Assembly (NCBI GenBank): GCA_013001805.1
Contig: JABDLW010000403.1
Location: 1 to 6,733, forward strand
Reading direction: 5' to 3'
DNA from: Saprospiraceae bacterium
GTDB lineage: Bacteria; Bacteroidota; Bacteroidia; Chitinophagales; Saprospiraceae
DNA length: 6,733 nucleotides
Position numbers and translations under genes: made by a program. Each line of letters opens with the position of its first letter. The first letter of the stretch is position 1. The notes beneath the pieces were generated by a model. That model did no database searches and was not told where the DNA came from. It worked only from the letters and a program-made list of their open reading frames with translations. Of the stretch, positions 1 to 6,377 are shown one piece after another.

Positions 1-188
1 TGATCTTCCCTCGTCCAGTCCTCAGGCAATACTCCGGTAAAAACCATCTCAACCGGTAATATGGCTATAGTAATATGGTCTGCTGTCACGGAAGAAAAAT
101 CTACGATCTGATAGTGCGGAGTACATCTGGAAAAAAATACGATCGCGGCCCACGTACAGCTGACCTTCAGTAAATTTTTTTTGGTCAT
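1..188 (-). CDS. Putative exported/lipoprotein of unknown function, N-terminal part (3' end outside window)
   Basis: An open frame starts at an ATG at 188-186 and runs 62 codons to the window edge with no stop. The N-terminus looks like an export signal: charged MTKKNLLK, then a hydrophobic stretch (TWAAIVFF), then a cysteine at residue 22. The residues before it (FFSRC) resemble a lipobox, but Arg at -1 is atypical, so lipidation is uncertain. The mature part (from TPHYQIVDFSS) contains a strand-like ITIAILPVEMVFTG. This resembles, from memory, small uncharacterised Bacteroidota envelope proteins with an 'IAILP' motif near the N-terminus; I cannot name a family. The gene follows the GyrI-like gene on the same strand after 133 bp, so co-transcription is possible but unproven. 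No function is assigned. Confidence 0.6.
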   Translation of the reverse strand, partial: MTKKNLLKVSCTWAAIVFFSRCTPHYQIVDFSSVTADHITIAILPVEMVFTGVLPEDWTRED

Positions 189-321
189 TTCAGACGACTT
201 TATATTATGTGATCTATGTCTTCTTCACGGTTAGATTTGAGGAGTACCAAAATGGTCTATGCCGAAAAACACTCGCATTATTGATCCATAATTCCGGCAA
301 ATAAATACGTTCCCTCAGCGT

Positions 322-807
322 TTATTTCACCGCGATACAAATATCTACCCGGTGATTGCCTTGCCAATCCTGGTCCAAATCATTTTTATAAGATTCGTAC
401 ATGAGTCCATTAGAAGGTTGTAGTCCATTTGCCTTTAGAAATTCAAACATTGCCGACCAGGCTTCAGCATATTCATTCCTATTTAGTTCGAATGAACCAA
501 TGGCATATCTACCGGCAGGAATAACCAGAATTCTAATGTCATCTTTCCCCTTGGTAGCTTTCGGTACGGTAAAACCTACACTGATTCGTTGTTTTGCAAC
601 AGGCACAAAATCAGGGCTGTCATGATGTATCGATATGGCTTCCGTTTCATTGGTAAAAAATCCTAACGGCACCAAGAATTTCCTGACATCTCTAAATAAA
701 TTCTGAACCAGCTCAACATCGCCCAGGTATGGCCCGGTATGGCGTCTAAATGCAAAGGTGCGGTCTTTCAATTGGACCACTTTGAAAGTAGCAGTCATGG
801 TTTCCAT
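322..807 (-). CDS. GyrI-like small-molecule-binding domain protein (stand-alone)
   Basis: This 161-aa protein is made almost entirely of one GyrI-like/SOUL-superfamily effector-binding domain, the fold found in SbmC/GyrI and at the C-terminus of Rob and BmrR. Visible family landmarks are RHTGPY (22-27), a central HHDSPDFVP...QRISVGF segment (61-79), IPAGRYA (96-102), the MYESY motif with Glu138 in the position of the ligand-contacting acidic residue of BmrR-type domains, and the closing strand VDICIAVK. There is no AraC helix-turn-helix, so it is not itself an obvious transcription factor, and no signal peptide, so it should be cytosolic. Stand-alone members bind hydrophobic or cationic compounds or antagonise gyrase toxins; which applies here is unknown. 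The start is the ATG at 807; a second ATG at 798 is equally possible. It is divergent from the sensor kinase gene. Confidence 0.85.
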   Translation of the reverse strand: METMTATFKVVQLKDRTFAFRRHTGPYLGDVELVQNLFRDVRKFLVPLGFFTNETEAISIHHDSPDFVPVAKQRISVGFTVPKATKGKDDIRILVIPAGRYAIGSFELNRNEYAEAWSAMFEFLKANGLQPSNGLMYESYKNDLDQDWQGNHRVDICIAVK

Positions 808-853
808 AGATGCATAATTGTTTGTTTAAAATCTTCCTGATCCGGCAAAAATC

Positions 854-883
854 CAAAGTACTGCAATCACAACATGAACACAA
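854..883 (-). promoter_or_regulatory. Possible Bacteroidota-type promoter for the GyrI-like gene
   Basis: Read on the minus strand, a TTG (883-881) is followed after 20 bases by TACTTTG (860-854). This is close to the Bacteroidota -33/-7 pattern TTTG / TAnnTTTG but is one base short within the -7 element. Transcription would begin roughly 40 bases before the ATG at 807. No equally good match was found for the divergent kinase gene. Confidence 0.25.
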
Positions 884-1082
884 TGATCAACATCAAAGTC
901 CCGCACAACTTTTATCAAACTTTTAGCCCTCAATCTTAAGCTGTTATTGCTCCCTTTGGTATAGACGACCACCCCAATGATCAAACTATTATGTCTATAT
1001 TAGAATCATTATTTCAGCAGTAGTCGTGGCACTGGGTATCAGTATCGCCATCATAAAAACTCTTACTATTAGATTCAAAACT

Positions 1083-2882
1083 ATGAGAAGGCAATACGTA
1101 TTTTTACAATTTCTTTTGTTTTTCAGTTTCCAGCTAGTTGCTCAGAGTGCGATTATAGATAGCCTGCAGAAAGCGCTACCAAAAGCAGAATCTAGCAGCG
1201 AGAAGTTTAAGATTCTGAATAAGCTCTGTCAGCACACTACTTCTGTCAACAGGGATCTGGCCATGAAATATGCTCTGATTTATGACTCGCTAGCCCACGA
1301 TATTAATGATCCATATCAATTGGCACGTGCCAAGGTACTGATCGGCTCAGTGGATTTTACCTCGGGAGAATATGAAAAAGCAGCAGAAGCTTTTCTATCA
1401 GCAGTTTCTGATTTTAGCGCAATTAACGACTCAAGCCAGGTGGGAGCTATGCACAACAACCTCTCGGCAATCGCCTGGGCACAAAAAGATACAATGGGAG
1501 CGATAAATTATCTCCTGGAGGCGATACCTTATTATACCGGATCTACTCGTTTGCGAAGATTAATTATCAATCATACCAATCTCGGTGGTCTTTTGCGGGT
1601 CGCCGGTCGGTACGATGAAGCAAAGAAATATCTTTTGCGGGCTATCGACTATGTCAATGAACTCAAGACCCCACAGGAATTGGGAGGTCCGTACAGCTCA
1701 CTAACTCAGATCGCTCTGGAACAGGGGGATGTAAGGCAGGCGAAAGTCTATGCCACCTTAGCTTTGCATCATTTATCTGCGACCAAGGACATTCAAACCA
1801 TTCAGTCTGTCTGGCGGGTTAAGGCAAAAATAGCGTCGAAGGAAAATGATTTCCCGGAAATGAAGAGGTGCCTTGACCTGGCACAAGAGATCACTGACGG
1901 GAACAATCTGAAGACAATGGAGGCCGGACTGCTTTCTGACTGGAAAGAATATTTCGTAAAAATCGGTGACTATCGCAATGCCTTTCACTACAGTGAAAAG
2001 CTACGCCTTAAAAATGACTCGACCTTAAATCTTGAGCGAGACCGCAATTTAACTGAACTCCGGGAGAAATTTGAAATGGATAAAAAAGAAAAAGAAATAG
2101 CTCTATTAAGTGTTCAAAATGATTTAAACGAAACAAAAATTTTGGCTTCCCGCAGGCAGAACACGGGTTTGCTTTTTGGCCTGGTTATTCTGGGATTATT
2201 TTCTATCATCTTATGGAGATTATTTAGTAAAATAAAAACCCAGAACCTACTTATCTCCTATGCATTACAAGAAAAAGACACCTTACTCCGGGAAATTCAT
2301 CACCGGGTAAAAAATAATTTACAAGTGATTTCATCCTTATTATCACTTCAATCAAAATATATACATGACGAGAATGCCATTGATGCACTTAAGCAGGGTC
2401 AGTCCCGGGTAAGGTCTATGGCACTGATTCATCAGGACCTTTATCAGAGTGATAATCTAAAGGGTGTCAACGCCCAAATCTATTTTTCAAAATTACTGGA
2501 TAACCTTCTGCATTCTTACAAAATCAAAGATGGCGACATCACAATGGATGTCCGTGTAGATCCGATCATTTTAGACGTCGATACCATGATTCCACTGGGA
2601 TTGGTGATAAATGAGTTAATTAGTAATGCACTGAAACATGCATTCTCTTCTGCTTCCGATCCCACAATTAAGGTGCGATTGCAGGAAGTGGATGAACTGC
2701 TCGTATTGGAAATATCGGACAATGGATCTGGGGTGGCAGATATCAATGAAATGCAAAATAAATCATTTGGCTTTTCATTGGTAAAGATCTTTGCTTCCAA
2801 GTTGAAGGCCGATCTCGCAATGAAGAGTGAAGCAGGATTCAGCGTTGAAATGAAAATCAAACAGTTTGAAAAGGCTGCATAG
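1083..2882 (+). CDS. TPR-containing sensor histidine kinase, HisKA_2 type
   Basis: This is a 599-aa membrane sensor kinase. Residues 1-22 form a signal peptide (MRRQYVFLQF start, cleavage near VAQ/S). Residues about 35-310 are helical TPR-like repeats, expected in the periplasm. A charged coiled coil (about 308-360) leads to a single membrane helix (about 361-381). The cytoplasmic part has the HisKA_2 box EIHHRVKNN (404-412), with His407 the likely phosphoacceptor, then a HATPase_c domain with N-box NELISNALKHAF (510-521), G1 box DNGSG (546-550) and G2 region FGFSLV (562-567), so it looks catalytically intact. It has no receiver domain. I chose the ATG at 1083 over an in-frame ATG at 1026 because the signal peptide then sits at the N-terminus. 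No response regulator is adjacent; kinases of this type usually phosphorylate a separate, often LytTR, regulator. The ligand is unknown. Confidence 0.92.
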   Translation: MRRQYVFLQFLLFFSFQLVAQSAIIDSLQKALPKAESSSEKFKILNKLCQHTTSVNRDLAMKYALIYDSLAHDINDPYQLARAKVLIGSVDFTSGEYEKAAEAFLSAVSDFSAINDSSQVGAMHNNLSAIAWAQKDTMGAINYLLEAIPYYTGSTRLRRLIINHTNLGGLLRVAGRYDEAKKYLLRAIDYVNELKTPQELGGPYSSLTQIALEQGDVRQAKVYATLALHHLSATKDIQTIQSVWRVKAKIASKENDFPEMKRCLDLAQEITDGNNLKTMEAGLLSDWKEYFVKIGDYRNAFHYSEKLRLKNDSTLNLERDRNLTELREKFEMDKKEKEIALLSVQNDLNETKILASRRQNTGLLFGLVILGLFSIILWRLFSKIKTQNLLISYALQEKDTLLREIHHRVKNNLQVISSLLSLQSKYIHDENAIDALKQGQSRVRSMALIHQDLYQSDNLKGVNAQIYFSKLLDNLLHSYKIKDGDITMDVRVDPIILDVDTMIPLGLVINELISNALKHAFSSASDPTIKVRLQEVDELLVLEISDNGSGVADINEMQNKSFGFSLVKIFASKLKADLAMKSEAGFSVEMKIKQFEKAA

Positions 2883-2900
2883 GTTGTGCCCTATTCGAGC

Positions 2901-3002
2901 CTGCCCACCGGCCCAGGTTTTCGGATTCCGGCAAAAGGCCGGAGAGGCAGCGAAATGCACGGGAAATCGTAGACAATACTGCTGCCTACGTCTCCTGGGC
3001 AG
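2901..3002. other. GC-rich, highly self-complementary block (possible structured RNA or terminator region)
   Basis: Three nested or adjacent complementary pairs can form together: CTGCCCA (2901-2907) with TGGGCAG (2996-3002); TCCGGC (2927-2932) with GCCGGA (2938-2943) across a 5-base loop; and AGGCAGC (2945-2951) with GCTGCCT (2981-2987). The outer stem has an alternative, GCCCAGG (2911-2917) with CCTGGGC (2994-3000). The result is a three-way-junction shape. It begins 19 bases after the kinase stop. Only AAAAACTC follows the right arm on the plus strand, so it is not a textbook intrinsic terminator. The strand is undetermined because the stems are symmetrical. Confidence 0.35.
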
Positions 3003-3131
3003 AAAAACTCTTAATTGTTATCTATCATTTCTTCCTTTTTGTTGTCATCTCTTCGTTTTTTTCACTAACAGGACGACCGCACCTGCTTCACACCTTTGGT
3101 CTTGATATGAAGTGAAAACATCTTAAAATTC

Positions 3132-3180
3132 TGACGAAAAACTAATTCGAGATCTACTTGTTAATTGATTATTTTCGTCA
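3132..3180. promoter_or_regulatory. Perfect 9-bp inverted repeat just upstream of the GH16 gene
   Basis: TGACGAAAA (3132-3140) and TTTTCGTCA (3172-3180) are exact reverse complements separated by 31 bases, and the right arm ends 11 bases before the GH16 ATG. The right arm overlaps TATTTTCG (3170-3177), which matches the Bacteroidota -7 consensus TAnnTTTG at all but one fixed position. It could be a split operator for a dimeric regulator or a hairpin in the 5' leader of the glycanase mRNA. Confidence 0.4.
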
Positions 3181-3191
3181 AAAAGCTATCG

Positions 3192-5012
3192 ATGAAATAT
3201 CACTTTCTATTGGTCCTCTTAATTAGTTATTCTTTTATTAAAGCTCAATGCCCGCAGGTAGTTTGGGAAGATAATTTTGATGGTAGTGCTTTAGATATGA
3301 CTAAATGGAATATTCAACTGGGTGATGGTTGTGATCTGGGAATCTGCGGTTGGGGTAATAACGAATTGCAGTTCTATCAGCAGGAAAATGTCGAAGTGAG
3401 CGACGGCACACTAAAAATCATTGCAAAAAGGGAATCCGTCGGAAATAAGGCCTATACTTCAGCAAGAATCACATCAAAAGGTAAAGGTGATTGGACATTT
3501 GGTAGATTTGAAGCTCGCCTCAAAACACCCTCTGGCAAAGGGATGTGGCCGGCATTTTGGATGCTTTCTTCCACTGAACCATACGGCGGATGGCCACAAA
3601 GTGGAGAGATCGACATTATGGAGCTGATAGGAAGTGAGCCCGATCAGGTGCATGGCACGATACATTTTGGATCACCTGCTCCGAATAATCGATCCGCAAC
3701 ATCGAGTTTTCTCCTGACTGAAGGCACATTTGCCGATCGTTTTCATACGTTTGCCATAGAATGGGAAGGTAGTCAGATCCGATGGATCGTGGATGATTTT
3801 GTCTACAGCACGAAAATCAGCTCCGTGACAGGCGGCTCACGTTGGCCTTTTGATCACAACTTCCACTTTTTACTAAATTTGGCTGTGGGTGGAAATTGGC
3901 CGGGATTTCCAGATGGCGGCACGGTATTCCCTCAACAAATGGAAGTCGACTATGTACGAGTTTACGATGATTTTCTACCGACGATTAAGGGAAGTAGATT
4001 TGTGGAACATCAGGCTACCTCGATCAACTACCAGGTAACCAATTTGCCTGATGGCAGCAACGTTAGCTGGTCAGTACCTGATGGTGCACAAATTATAGAC
4101 GGTCAGGGTACCGCCAGCATTACGGTTGACTGGCAAGCGCAAGGCGGCCTCATAATCGCGAGATACGAGAGTCCCTGCCAAATCGATAGCCTTTTGCTGC
4201 AAGTTGCAGTCGCTCCGGTCTTTGAGCAGCAATTGGTTTTAGAAAATTTTGATGACCCAGCTAATTTGATTTACAATTCTTCCACTGGCATGCTGGTCGA
4301 CGAAGCGTTGAATCCAGACACCAATGGAGTTAATGCCTCTACTCTGGTGGGACAATACACTCGCAACAGCTCGGAACTATTTGATATTCTCGTTTATGAC
4401 GTGGAGGTACTGGATAACACAGGTCCCTTCATAGAAGACGAAAAACGCTTTTTCATCGACATTTATACAGATGCTCCCGTTGGCACCTTAATTCTCTTGC
4501 AATTGGAAAATAGTGGCCGTTCACAACCAGGCAACTACCCCGTAGGCCGAAATAGTCGATTTGAAGCGAAGACAACCAAGCAAGGTGAGTGGGAAAGACT
4601 CCAGCTAGTGTTCCTCGACCAACCTGATGTCAACACGAACAATGCCACGATCGATCAGGCAATCTTATTATTTGGTTCAAACACGAATCTTGGTAGCACC
4701 TTTTACTTTGACAACTTTGACATTCACGCCCCCGCCGAAACGGTGGGATCCCGTTCTCCTATAAACAAACCGCTGCACATTTATCCCAATCCGACCTCTG
4801 ACTTTATTTTTCTGGATGGTGATCTTTTGCCATCTATTCAAAGTCTTTCCCTCATCAACACCAATGGCCAGGAAGTATACAGTTTGAAAAATAGAAATGT
4901 GAAAAAAGCCATTTCCCGCCTCGAACTTGCCCACCTGGATCAAGGGCTATATCTTATAATCGTCCGGCATCGCAATGGATCGATTAGTACCTCCAGGTTT
5001 GTAAAGATTTAG
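3192..5012 (+). CDS. Secreted GH16 beta-glucanase (laminarinase type) with PKD-like, CBM-like and T9SS sorting modules
   Basis: This 606-aa protein has a signal peptide (1-18, MKYHFLLVLL start) and a GH16 catalytic domain (about 22-259). The active-site motif is GEIDIME: Glu139 is the nucleophile, Asp141 the helper and Glu144 the acid/base. The extra Met in the motif (beta-bulge) is typical of the laminarinase-like GH16 branch, so endo-beta-1,3(4)-glucan cleavage is likely but not proven. Next come a PKD-like/Ig-like segment (about 262-342), a beta-rich module (about 345-513, from VLENFDDPANLIYN to YFDNFDI) resembling a carbohydrate-binding module, and a type IX secretion C-terminal domain (about 528-606) with the HIYPNPTSD motif, implying release or attachment at the cell surface. 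I chose the ATG at 3192 over one at 3165 because it places the signal peptide first. No SusC/SusD pair lies nearby. Confidence 0.93.
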   Translation: MKYHFLLVLLISYSFIKAQCPQVVWEDNFDGSALDMTKWNIQLGDGCDLGICGWGNNELQFYQQENVEVSDGTLKIIAKRESVGNKAYTSARITSKGKGDWTFGRFEARLKTPSGKGMWPAFWMLSSTEPYGGWPQSGEIDIMELIGSEPDQVHGTIHFGSPAPNNRSATSSFLLTEGTFADRFHTFAIEWEGSQIRWIVDDFVYSTKISSVTGGSRWPFDHNFHFLLNLAVGGNWPGFPDGGTVFPQQMEVDYVRVYDDFLPTIKGSRFVEHQATSINYQVTNLPDGSNVSWSVPDGAQIIDGQGTASITVDWQAQGGLIIARYESPCQIDSLLLQVAVAPVFEQQLVLENFDDPANLIYNSSTGMLVDEALNPDTNGVNASTLVGQYTRNSSELFDILVYDVEVLDNTGPFIEDEKRFFIDIYTDAPVGTLILLQLENSGRSQPGNYPVGRNSRFEAKTTKQGEWERLQLVFLDQPDVNTNNATIDQAILLFGSNTNLGSTFYFDNFDIHAPAETVGSRSPINKPLHIYPNPTSDFIFLDGDLLPSIQSLSLINTNGQEVYSLKNRNVKKAISRLELAHLDQGLYLIIVRHRNGSISTSRFVKI

Positions 5013-5014
5013 GA

Positions 5015-5022
5015 TATTTTTG
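5015..5022 (+). promoter_or_regulatory. Perfect match to the Bacteroidota -7 consensus TAnnTTTG after the GH16 stop
   Basis: TATTTTTG at 5015-5022 matches TAnnTTTG at every fixed position and begins two bases past the GH16 stop codon. The nearest upstream TTTG (4998-5001) is only 13 bases away, closer than the usual spacing, so this is weak evidence. If used, it would transcribe the gap containing the 45-codon frame and the hairpin at 5255-5281. Confidence 0.2.
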
Positions 5023-5254
5023 GATTAGGGAACGACGAACCATACTTATGCTAGAGTTGTGTGGTCCTTATTAAATCAAAAACTATGTCTCCCTCTCTGG
5101 TCGATCACTTCACAGTGGCCTCGAAAGGTTTTTCCGTATCAAAATATGAAGGTAAAAAACACCCTTTCGCTACTCACAAAAGGGCATCTTTCTACTGGGT
5201 TCAGAGAGTTTTTTGGGATTGATTTCAGTCTTAGGTTTACTTTAAACTTAATAA

Positions 5255-5281
5255 TGGGACTCTGTAAATATCAGAGTCCCA
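5255..5281. repeat. Strong hairpin, 10-bp perfect stem
   Basis: TGGGACTCTG (5255-5264) pairs exactly with CAGAGTCCCA (5272-5281) around a 7-base loop. No T run follows on the plus strand. On the minus strand the stem is followed by a moderately T-rich ATTATTAAGTTTAAAG, so it could terminate minus-strand transcription arriving from the AraC gene, although it lies more than 300 bases beyond that gene's stop. A role as the 3' end of a small transcript is also possible. Confidence 0.45.
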
Positions 5282-5590
5282 ACATTGGTAATTTGGGTGA
5301 TGGAAGGGTGCTTGGGGATCTTTGATGGGGTGTCAGCATCATATTCTTAAAACAAAATCATCGGAAGATGAGGTGAGACTTTCCCGGCAGATTATTTTAT
5401 CCGGTTCTACCGGGTAGTTACCCTCGCTCCTGACAATCATAAAGATCGGAAGAACTCCTTATGATCTGTTGGTGCATGATTTCAAAGAATTAGTACATGC
5501 TGGCAATCGATTAGCCTATTGTTTTTGAGCTTAGTATATTGTTGCATGCGCCCCATTTTTGGGACATCTAGCAGGTTGTGAACCGCAATA

Positions 5591-6061
5591 TCACTTGTAG
5601 AGGATGATGAATATTAAACCCAAAATGACGGATAAAATCACAATAATGTAAATAATCGTCGTGCTCAGGTAGGATGTCTGGACCGTAGATGTAGAGGTTT
5701 CTCCAGCGGCAGGGGATCCACTGACCTTCTGGGCCTCCAGCACAGATTTACGATAGGCACTGGGCGCCATTCCGTACTCCAGAGAAAAATATTTACTAAA
5801 ATTCTGGGGACTGTCTATACCCGTTTGATAGGCGATCTCAGAAATATTATCATTGGTATCTTTCAGGAGTTTTGCCGCTCGTTCCAGCCTAATCTTCCGG
5901 ATAAAGAGCGAAGTGGAGAGACCGGTTTGTTGTTTAATTCTGCGGTGCAATTGCGATCGACTCATATGTACTTCTTTACACAAGACCTCAATTGAAAAAG
6001 ATGGCTCATGTAAACGTGCTTCAATTGTCTCCCGTGCTCGTCTTACTACTTCATCTTCCAC
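5591..6061 (-). CDS. AraC-type DNA-binding protein with C-terminal membrane helix
   Basis: This 156-aa protein begins directly with an AraC/XylS DNA-binding domain (about 5-105). The first helix-turn-helix spans about 22-45 (FSIEVLCKEVHMSRSQLHRR) and the second about 73-96, including ISEIAYQTGIDSPQNFSKYF, followed by the family ending GMAPSAYRK. A Ser/Thr-rich linker (about 106-130) leads to one strongly hydrophobic helix (about 133-154, TTIIYIIVILSVILGLIFII), after which only YK remains. The DNA-binding half should be cytoplasmic and tail-anchored. Related Bacteroidota proteins, as I recall them, carry the same N-terminal HTH and membrane helix but continue into a periplasmic sensor (FlgO/TPR); that part is absent here. 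The start is GTG at 6061; it fits the usual N-terminus of such proteins, and an in-frame stop at 6106-6104 limits any extension. It lies downstream of the ABC permease on the same strand. Confidence 0.85.
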   Translation of the reverse strand: MEDEVVRRARETIEARLHEPSFSIEVLCKEVHMSRSQLHRRIKQQTGLSTSLFIRKIRLERAAKLLKDTNDNISEIAYQTGIDSPQNFSKYFSLEYGMAPSAYRKSVLEAQKVSGSPAAGETSTSTVQTSYLSTTIIYIIVILSVILGLIFIILYK

Positions 6062-6377
6062 TGTTGCAATCTGATTTAAATGATCCCATGCCCGATCTTC
6101 TCCTCATAGGTTTTGAGGATTCGACACATCTTGCAATATACGCCAATGCTATTTCAGAACAAAGGTGATGCGGTTGAGATTATTCAGTTACACTCGATGT
6201 TGCTGCAGATGGATGATATGCCTCAATTCACAGGTGCCGATCTTATCACTCCGATACCAAGACCCCAGTTCTGCTTATCATCCCAAGTGCAAATTCATGA
6301 CATGGGACCAAACCGTATCATTTCCGACAAGCTTTCTTTATGCACGCACAGCTTGGACGGACAGCAAATACGCACGA
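6062..6377. other. Intergenic region between ABC permease and AraC-type gene
   Basis: This 316-bp gap lies between two minus-strand genes. All three minus-strand frames are broken by several stops: one stop in the AraC frame is at 6106-6104, and an adjacent frame has stops at 6156-6154 and 6078-6076. I see no small gene on that strand. The plus strand has two overlapping frames of about 100 codons (6113-6421 starting with TTG; 6165-6464), both running into the permease gene and lacking recognisable features. No clear -33/-7 promoter for the AraC gene and no clear terminator for the permease was found. Confidence 0.6.

Larger units (their letters stand above)
2883..3191. other. Intergenic region between sensor kinase and GH16 gene
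   Basis: This 309-bp gap has no convincing gene. Its first third is GC-rich and self-complementary (listed separately), the middle is pyrimidine-rich with several T runs on the plus strand (about 3003-3062), and the right end is AT-rich and holds a perfect inverted repeat next to the GH16 start. The only long open frame (2866-3105, plus) overlaps the kinase end and gives a Cys/Arg-rich product with no recognisable features. Confidence 0.7.
5013..5590. other. Intergenic region between the convergent GH16 and AraC genes
   Basis: This 578-bp gap holds no gene I can support. The plus strand has an 88-codon frame (5059-5325) with no recognisable motif and a 45-codon frame (5085-5222), discussed under findings. 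Structure is more evident than coding: a 10-bp hairpin at 5255-5281 (listed), a GGGTA-GT-TACCC palindrome at 5412-5423, and ATCATAA (5436-5442) paired with TTATGAT (5459-5465). Because the flanking genes converge, transcription terminators are expected here, but no hairpin followed by a clean T run is present for either strand. Confidence 0.65.

Noticed and set aside
299..327. AT-rich imperfect hairpin overlapping the GyrI-like gene stop (AAATAAATACG with CGTTTATTT)
   Set aside because: The stem is almost all A-T, has a bulge, and includes the stop codon; too weak to call a terminator.
1026..1082. In-frame 19-codon extension at the N-terminus of the sensor kinase
   Set aside because: It would bury the clear signal peptide starting at 1083 behind a non-typical extension, so the later ATG was preferred.
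2866..3105. 79-codon plus-strand frame after the kinase
   Set aside because: It overlaps the kinase end in another frame, runs through the self-complementary GC-rich block, and gives a Cys/Arg-rich product typical of non-coding sequence.
3192..5012. Polysaccharide utilisation locus around the GH16 gene
   Set aside because: No SusC/SusD-like, sulfatase or additional glycoside hydrolase gene is present in the window; the only neighbours are regulatory genes and gaps.
5443..5455. AGATCGGAAGAAC, 12 of 13 bases identical to the start of a common sequencing adapter
   Set aside because: The match stops after this point, the following bases are not adapter sequence, and the site lies inside a small inverted repeat (5436-5465). 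Coincidence is more likely than an assembly artefact, though read coverage across the site would settle it.
6062..6156. Possible N-terminal part of a frameshifted larger AraC protein upstream of the GTG start
   Set aside because: The in-frame extension (14 codons to a TGA) and the adjacent frame (ending at 6076) do not resemble a known sensor domain, while the GTG start gives the usual N-terminus of membrane-tethered AraC proteins.
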